Shown here piece after piece: positions 59,147 to 64,000 of a stretch of DNA of 64,000 nt. The DNA comes from Bacteroidota bacterium (GTDB taxonomy: Bacteria; Bacteroidota; Bacteroidia; Flavobacteriales; Weeksellaceae), in assembly GCA_023458415.1 (NCBI GenBank), contig JAEWZO010000020.1, positions 1 through 64,000 on the forward strand, written 5' to 3'. The notes under the pieces were generated by a model. The model had not been told where the DNA came from and made no database searches. It saw only the letters and a program-made list of their open reading frames with translations. The position numbers were made by a program, and so were the translations under genes. The stretch's first letter is position 1; the number at the start of each line of letters is the position of its first letter.

Positions 59147-62100
59147 TTAATTTCTATTTTTCAGAAGAACCCAACCCTGTCTCACTTCACTTTTCTGTGT
59201 CACAGGATCGAACCATTTTACCACATACCAATACGTATCGGTAGGAAGTTCGCGACCGCCGGTTTTTCCGTCCCAAGTGATGTTGTTTTTATTGTTCGAG
59301 CGGAAAACAGATCTTCCGTTTCTATCGGAAACAATAATTTCAATCTCTTCCATGGAATCAAGGTTTTCAATCGTCCAGTAATCGTTCACGCCGTCGCCAT
59401 TCGGGGTAAAAGTATTTTTTACTTTAATGAAATAAACAGTTACCGGTGGACCAAAACAACCGGTTGCAGACTGAACCTGAATTTCATACGATGAATCTGT
59501 TGGATTTAACAGAATATTCGAGCTCTGCGCAACACCATTGAAATAATAGGTATAAGGAGTTTGTCCACCTTCTGCAATTACTTCAATTGAGGTATTACTT
59601 TGATTTACAGCTGTAATTTTCGGCTGGTTTTCATCGGAAATCACGAAGGTATGAGTGTACGAACAACCATCTGCATTCGTAAGTTCTACGGTATAGTTTC
59701 CTGCTGTTGCAAAAGTTTCAGTCTGAGAAACTCCACCTGAACTCCACTTCCATGATACATTTTCAGAACCGGCATCAAGAGTTAGTGTGTCACCATAACA
59801 AATGTAATACACATCCTGCAACGTCGTTGATTTTGAAGGTGTGTTTACAGTGAGGTTAATTTCAACAACAACCGGACAAAAACCCGCCTCAGAAACTCTT
59901 GCATAAACTGTTTGGTTAAATGGCGTTTCATTCTGGTAAGATGATGTAATCGGCTGCGTTAATGTGGCATCTTTAAAATACTCAAAGTTTGCATTACTGT
60001 TGAAAGTTGCTTTTAGAGAATCGAGATTGAAAGTTGTTTTTCCATCAAATAAATCTCCTTGTGCATCGCAAGCTTCAGTGGAGACTTCATTGGTTAAGAC
60101 CGAAGTTGGATTTCCTGCAACGAAAGTAAAAGTCTGCAAAAGCGATTTACAACCGGTTGTATTATCTGTCATAAAATACTTCACCTCAAAAGGTAATGAA
60201 GTCCATGTAAAATTGGTCGGCAAAGCATTTCCGTTTTCATCGGTAAAAGTGTAATTAGAAGGATTTGGTATCACCAAATTTTTGAAATCTGACAACGAAA
60301 ATGAGGTTTCTCCACAAATCAACTTTTCATCTTCAAAGGCAACCGGCAACGCATGATATCTTAATTCAAAATTAATCTGCGCATCGCAGGTCGAGTTGTA
60401 AATAAGTCTAATGTAAGGATTAGTTCCCATCTCAGCTGCATCATAGGCTGCAATTTGAGCCGGTGTCAGAAGCGTTCCGTTTTGCGAATAATATTCTGCC
60501 GTTACGGTTACCGGAGCCGCTGCATCCGTTAAAGATGATACATTTTGAGTAAGATCGAAAACTGTATTGCCTGGACAGTGAGTTATTGTAATTGGGTTGG
60601 ACACCAAAATATTTGGGCGTGGATGAACATAAAGTGTTACGCTTGGAAAATTTGTCGCCACGCAACCTGTAATGTTATCTACAACTCTTATGAACAGTGT
60701 AGTGTAACCCATTCCACTTCGGAAAGCTGCAGGATTGGAAATAGCTCCTGTTCCGTTTTGTGCGTCCGACAAAGAATTATGATAAGTGATGGTAACACTT
60801 GCAGAAGGATTTACCTCATTATTGAACAGCGTTGGTAAATCATAAGTTTGAGTGGAACTAGCACATTGTATTAAATCAGGATTATTACGATCCGGAGTAT
60901 TCGCAGTAACAACAGATGTAGTAATTGTTACCTTTTCAGTGTTGCTGAGTCCGCAAAACAATCCAGTCGTCGATTTCGCCTTAGCGTAATAAGATCCGGA
61001 AGTGACATTAACAGATGTAGTATTGGTTGCGATTACAGCCCCGGTTTCTGCATTGTACCATTCGTAAATTAAATCTGGATTCGGATTGATAATACTTAGC
61101 GTTGCAGGCGCGGCACAACCCGTTCCGTAAACCGGAGCAGAAATTTGGACAGGCTGAATTTGCTTAAAAATAATCTGATCTGTAACAGCGGCTCCAACCT
61201 GAACTTCAGTTTCATCGTGATAGGTGACTTCAACTTTTAAAACATCACCATCAGACGGTGTAAAACCCGTTAAGGAATTTCCGGATTCTTGGCGAGGGGT
61301 ACCGTTTACCGTCCATTTAAATTGTGGTGTAAGATTTTGATTAGGAGCAAATGACCACGATGTACTTGCGTTAGAGGTCCATTTTCCGTTGTTATACACT
61401 GAAGGTTTGTTGTTTGGCGGCCAGATTGCATTTTCACCGGTAGAATCCTGAAAACCTATAATTGCGTTGGAATTAGCGCTGGTTTTGTTTACTTTGATAA
61501 GAATCCTGTTGTCTTCCAAAAGTAAAACCTGACTGGTTAAAGTGGAACTATATCCTCCACTCACAGTACGTTCAAGCACGGTATTAAAATTAAATAAAAT
61601 TCCGTTCACACCATTATATGTGGCGTTACCATAGGTAAGTTTGTTATAGTGCGCAGTATTGTAATATCCGATATCAGTAAAACCGAAAAAAATCTGTGCA
61701 AAATTAAGTTCCCTGTTTTGGTCGTTGGAATCTATCTGAAGATATGCTTTGTCCGGCAAAGGCTTATTAGTAGAACTAGCATCATTACCGCTATGAACTT
61801 TATCAACATATCTTGCTAAATGAAGATTGTCAAAATCAGTTCCGGAACCGAAAAGTAAACGACCGTTTCCTCCTACAACAACCTTAGTGTATTTTTGTCC
61901 GTAAAAATCAAGTTCAAAAGGCAGATGAATAACATTACTGAAATGATCGTAACCAACCTTATTGCTAAATGGGATAAAAGCAGTAGGAGCTGGAAGATTA
62001 AAATCGGTAACTGAAGTAATTCCATAACTTCCTGTCGAACTTGCGGAAGCGTTCACCTGAAAATCAAAACTTTCACCGGGGCAAAAATACATTTCATCGG

Positions 62101-62194
62101 GATACACCTTTCCCGAAGGTGTCTGCAGAGAAATACTCTGAGCGAAAATATTCAGTGAAACGATAACCAAAAACAGCGCGTAAATCTTCTTCAT
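59147..62194 (-). CDS. Large T9SS type B (gliding-motility-type) secreted protein
   Basis: 1015 aa from ATG 62194; the upstream ATG at 62212 falls inside the promoter box. Signal peptide (MKKIYALFLVIVSLNIFAQ). Several Ig/PKD-like and HYR-like modules follow, with repeated TxTGC and VxxGxSFDF patterns. The C-terminal 85 residues are the CHU_C/type B sorting domain (VKNTFTPNGDGVNDYWTIENLDSMEEIEIIVSDRNGRSVF ... GWVLLKNRN). Exported by T9SS and attached to or released from the surface. Probably an adhesin or surface layer protein, related to gliding-associated proteins; binding target unknown. Confidence 0.92.
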   Translation of the reverse strand: MKKIYALFLVIVSLNIFAQSISLQTPSGKVYPDEMYFCPGESFDFQVNASASSTGSYGITSVTDFNLPAPTAFIPFSNKVGYDHFSNVIHLPFELDFYGQKYTKVVVGGNGRLLFGSGTDFDNLHLARYVDKVHSGNDASSTNKPLPDKAYLQIDSNDQNRELNFAQIFFGFTDIGYYNTAHYNKLTYGNATYNGVNGILFNFNTVLERTVSGGYSSTLTSQVLLLEDNRILIKVNKTSANSNAIIGFQDSTGENAIWPPNNKPSVYNNGKWTSNASTSWSFAPNQNLTPQFKWTVNGTPRQESGNSLTGFTPSDGDVLKVEVTYHDETEVQVGAAVTDQIIFKQIQPVQISAPVYGTGCAAPATLSIINPNPDLIYEWYNAETGAVIATNTTSVNVTSGSYYAKAKSTTGLFCGLSNTEKVTITTSVVTANTPDRNNPDLIQCASSTQTYDLPTLFNNEVNPSASVTITYHNSLSDAQNGTGAISNPAAFRSGMGYTTLFIRVVDNITGCVATNFPSVTLYVHPRPNILVSNPITITHCPGNTVFDLTQNVSSLTDAAAPVTVTAEYYSQNGTLLTPAQIAAYDAAEMGTNPYIRLIYNSTCDAQINFELRYHALPVAFEDEKLICGETSFSLSDFKNLVIPNPSNYTFTDENGNALPTNFTWTSLPFEVKYFMTDNTTGCKSLLQTFTFVAGNPTSVLTNEVSTEACDAQGDLFDGKTTFNLDSLKATFNSNANFEYFKDATLTQPITSSYQNETPFNQTVYARVSEAGFCPVVVEINLTVNTPSKSTTLQDVYYICYGDTLTLDAGSENVSWKWSSGGVSQTETFATAGNYTVELTNADGCSYTHTFVISDENQPKITAVNQSNTSIEVIAEGGQTPYTYYFNGVAQSSNILLNPTDSSYEIQVQSATGCFGPPVTVYFIKVKNTFTPNGDGVNDYWTIENLDSMEEIEIIVSDRNGRSVFRSNNKNNITWDGKTGGRELPTDTYWYVVKWFDPVTQKSEVRQGWVLLKNRN

Positions 62195-62209
62195 TCTAAG
62201 AGTAAAATG

Positions 62210-62217
62210 CAAAAATA
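62210..62217 (-). promoter_or_regulatory. -7 box TATTTTTG of the T9SS type B gene
   Basis: Exact consensus, 15 nt before ATG 62194, and overlapping the rejected start at 62212. Confidence 0.5.
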
Positions 62218-62296
62218 TCGGTTTTTATATTAAACCGGAAAAATAGTGTAAATAGTATAAATGAAACATAAAAAAACGAAAAACTGAAAATTTCTT

Positions 62297-62304
62297 TACT
62301 TTTG
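62297..62304 (+). promoter_or_regulatory. -7 box TACTTTTG of the right-edge permease
   Basis: Exact TAnnTTTG, 16 nt before ATG 62321. Confidence 0.5.
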
Positions 62305-62320
62305 TTTAAATTTTTACTGA

Positions 62321-64000
62321 ATGAACCAGCTTTTCAGAAGAAAGCGTTACAGCGAAAAAGATCACTCCACCGGTTTGGCCAGAGTTCTTGGCGTTTGGGA
62401 TATTGTATTTTTTGGTATTGCAGCCATTATTGGCGCCGGAAGTTTCAGCAGCTTGGGTGAAGCCGTATTTCGTGGTGGTCCCGGTGTTACAGTTCTTTAT
62501 ATTATTTGTGGATTTGCGTGTGGTTTTACGGCGCTTTGCTATGCGGAATTTGCCAGCAGAATTCCAGCCGCAGGTTCGGCGTACACTTATGCGTATGCGA
62601 GTTTCGGAGAACTGATTGCGTGGATTATCGGATGGGCGCTGATTATGGAGTATTCTTTCGGAAACATTTACGTGGCATTTTCCTGGAGCGATTATTTTAC
62701 GAGTTTCATGGAAAGGATCGGAATTCACATTCCCGATTATCTCACATGCAGTTACGCCGAAGCTAAAAAAGCATTTTTTGGAGGTTCTGAAAACCAGGAA
62801 CTGATCAATGCGTGGAACAGCGCACCACTGCTTGGAAATCTTAAATTTATTGTAGATATTCCTGCTTTAGTCATCAATATTCTCATTACTTCTTTGGTGT
62901 ATGTTGGGATTAAAGAATCCAAAAATTTCAACAACCTTTTCGTGCTACTCAAGCTGTTCATTATTCTTTTAGTTATCGCAGTGGGTATCGCGTATATCAA
63001 TACTGATAACTGGTTTCCTGTGAGTACCGTGACAGGCGAAAATTCCTTTATGCCGAATGGTTTTACCGGAGTTATGGGAGCAGTTTCCGGGGTGTTTTTT
63101 GCGTATATTGGGTTTGATGCACTTTCGGTTCTCTCAGAAGAAACAAAAGATCCACAGAAAAATCTTCCACGCGGAATGATTATTTCCCTGGTTATTTGTA
63201 CGTTGGTGTATATTGCTCTTACACTCGTTCTAACCGGAATGGTTGATTATAAAAAGTTCGACGGAGTCGGAGATCCGCTTTCCTTTATTTTTGAGGCCGG
63301 AAATGCAAATGTTCCATGGATGGAATTTGTTGTGGCTCTGGCTGCAATTATCGCCATCACAACGGTTTTATTGGTTTTCCAGATGGGACAGCCGAGAATT
63401 TGGTACGCTATGAGCCGCGACGGTCTGATGCCGAAAAAGTTTATGGAAGTGCATCCTAAATACAAAACGCCTTCGTTTGCAACCATTATTACCGGTATTG
63501 TGGTGGGAATTCCAATTCTTTTTACGGACAAATCCTTTATTCTGGATTTTACCAGTATCGGGACCATCTTCGCATTTGTGTTGGTTTGTGGCGGTGTTCT
63601 GATGCTTCCACAAAAGGAGAAAAGAAAAGGACGTTTTCATTTGCCGTACATTAACAGTAGATTTATTTTTCCTGTTGTTTTTCTCAGCGGTTTGGCGTTC
63701 TTTTATTTCTGGCAACCTGAATTTTTCGCCAATCTATTTGAATGGAATGACGAAAAAGAAGGAGAATTCCGCATCTCCATCTTCTTTTTTATTGTAATAA
63801 ATCTGGTCCTTTGCGTACTTGCTTTCGTGAAAAATCTTTCGCTGATTCCGTTGGTCGGATTAAGTTCATGTCTGTATCTTTTAACCGGGATGAGCCATGA
63901 CAATTGGTTTTGGTTCGGACTATGGTTTGCAATCGGGCTGATTCTTTATTTCGCCTACGGCTATAAAAACAGCAAACTGAACCGCCAACTGAATGGCGAT
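62321..64000 (+). CDS. APC-family amino acid permease, cut by the right window edge
   Basis: Open from ATG 62321 to the end of the window (560 codons, no stop yet). CAT/YfnA-type amino acid transporter: IVFFGIAAIIGAGSFSSLGEAV in TM1, ALCYAEFASRIPAAGSAYTYAYASFGELIAWIIGW, FFAYIGFDALSVLSEETKDPQKNLPRG and MGQPRIWYAMSRDGLMPKKF. At least 12 helices and a loop rich in charged residues near 495-505. The N-terminus is similar to but clearly different from the permease at 2311-3777. Complete protein must be slightly longer than 560 aa; the last visible residues (NSKLNRQLNGD) look like a C-terminal tail. Confidence 0.93.
   Translation, partial: MNQLFRRKRYSEKDHSTGLARVLGVWDIVFFGIAAIIGAGSFSSLGEAVFRGGPGVTVLYIICGFACGFTALCYAEFASRIPAAGSAYTYAYASFGELIAWIIGWALIMEYSFGNIYVAFSWSDYFTSFMERIGIHIPDYLTCSYAEAKKAFFGGSENQELINAWNSAPLLGNLKFIVDIPALVINILITSLVYVGIKESKNFNNLFVLLKLFIILLVIAVGIAYINTDNWFPVSTVTGENSFMPNGFTGVMGAVSGVFFAYIGFDALSVLSEETKDPQKNLPRGMIISLVICTLVYIALTLVLTGMVDYKKFDGVGDPLSFIFEAGNANVPWMEFVVALAAIIAITTVLLVFQMGQPRIWYAMSRDGLMPKKFMEVHPKYKTPSFATIITGIVVGIPILFTDKSFILDFTSIGTIFAFVLVCGGVLMLPQKEKRKGRFHLPYINSRFIFPVVFLSGLAFFYFWQPEFFANLFEWNDEKEGEFRISIFFFIVINLVLCVLAFVKNLSLIPLVGLSSCLYLLTGMSHDNWFWFGLWFAIGLILYFAYGYKNSKLNRQLNGD

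Noticed and set aside
1..64000. CRISPR arrays, prophage, insertion sequences, rRNA operon
   Set aside because: No regularly spaced repeats, transposase, integrase or phage structural genes, or rRNA sequence were seen in reading both strands.

Overview
The window looks like ordinary chromosome from a flavobacterium of the Chryseobacterium clade (Weeksellaceae). This is inferred from low G+C, proteins with type IX secretion (T9SS) C-terminal domains, a probable sulfonolipid gene pair, Bacteroidetes-type promoter boxes (TAnnTTTG just before many genes, few Shine-Dalgarno sequences) and the overall protein families. No rRNA, prophage, insertion sequence or CRISPR array was seen. One tRNA (Arg, anticodon CCG) is present. 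Both ends cut a gene: the N-terminal part of hemN at the left and an amino acid permease still open at the right. Layout: 1-5.2 kb holds hemN, a split lipoprotein, a beta-propeller-like protein, an APC permease, a DUF3365 haem-type lipoprotein and the vitamin transporter pnuC. 5.4-7.9 kb is a four-gene signalling operon (unknown 136-aa protein, unknown membrane protein, NarX-type kinase, LuxR-type response regulator). 8.0-12.9 kb (+) carries a PLP homeostasis protein, an NtrC-type regulator with no DNA-binding domain, a MATE exporter and a GNAT/nitrilase fusion. 13-20.3 kb (-) carries a TonB-dependent receptor, kdsA (LPS Kdo), a DUF1697 protein and a 1160-aa DUF2723 glycosyltransferase. 20.5-23 kb (+) holds a cysteine-synthase-like enzyme followed by an alpha-oxoamine synthase, which together fit cysteate and capnine (sulfonolipid) synthesis. 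23-29.3 kb (-) has an SPFH protein, dgt, gcvP and a J-domain membrane protein, with a tiny Cys/Lys-rich protein on the + strand. 29.5-30.6 kb is an unannotated protein that I read as a divergent protein-kinase fold. 30.6-37.9 kb is a one-directional array of small genes (VOC, SRPBCC, DoxX, acetyltransferase, DinB, cupin, NTF2-like, Crp/Fnr), like a small-molecule or stress accessory region. Two of its genes are broken, and it contains repeats and a structured RNA-like element. 38-53 kb (-) holds housekeeping and envelope genes: DoxX, AI-2E family, FMN reductase, SDR, Ca2+-type P-ATPase, T9SS substrate, ychF, RRM protein, GHL10 hydrolase, M23 peptidase, hemerythrin, typA, DUF465 and DedA. 53-62 kb (-) holds a small-RNA candidate, a Cys/His-rich exported peptide, the tRNA, an outer-membrane barrel with its giant TPR partner, and a T9SS type B gliding-type adhesin. 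The most useful second-look items are the sulfonolipid pair, the kinase-like protein, the cluster of apparently leaderless genes with the -7 box 4-5 nt before the start codon, two homopolymer frameshifts plus one nonsense codon, the GxxExxY gene flanked by CTCTGTGAAAC-type repeats, the structured intergenic element at 35.5 kb, and two probable short transcripts with their own terminators (53.4-53.5 kb minus; 38.2-38.3 kb plus).
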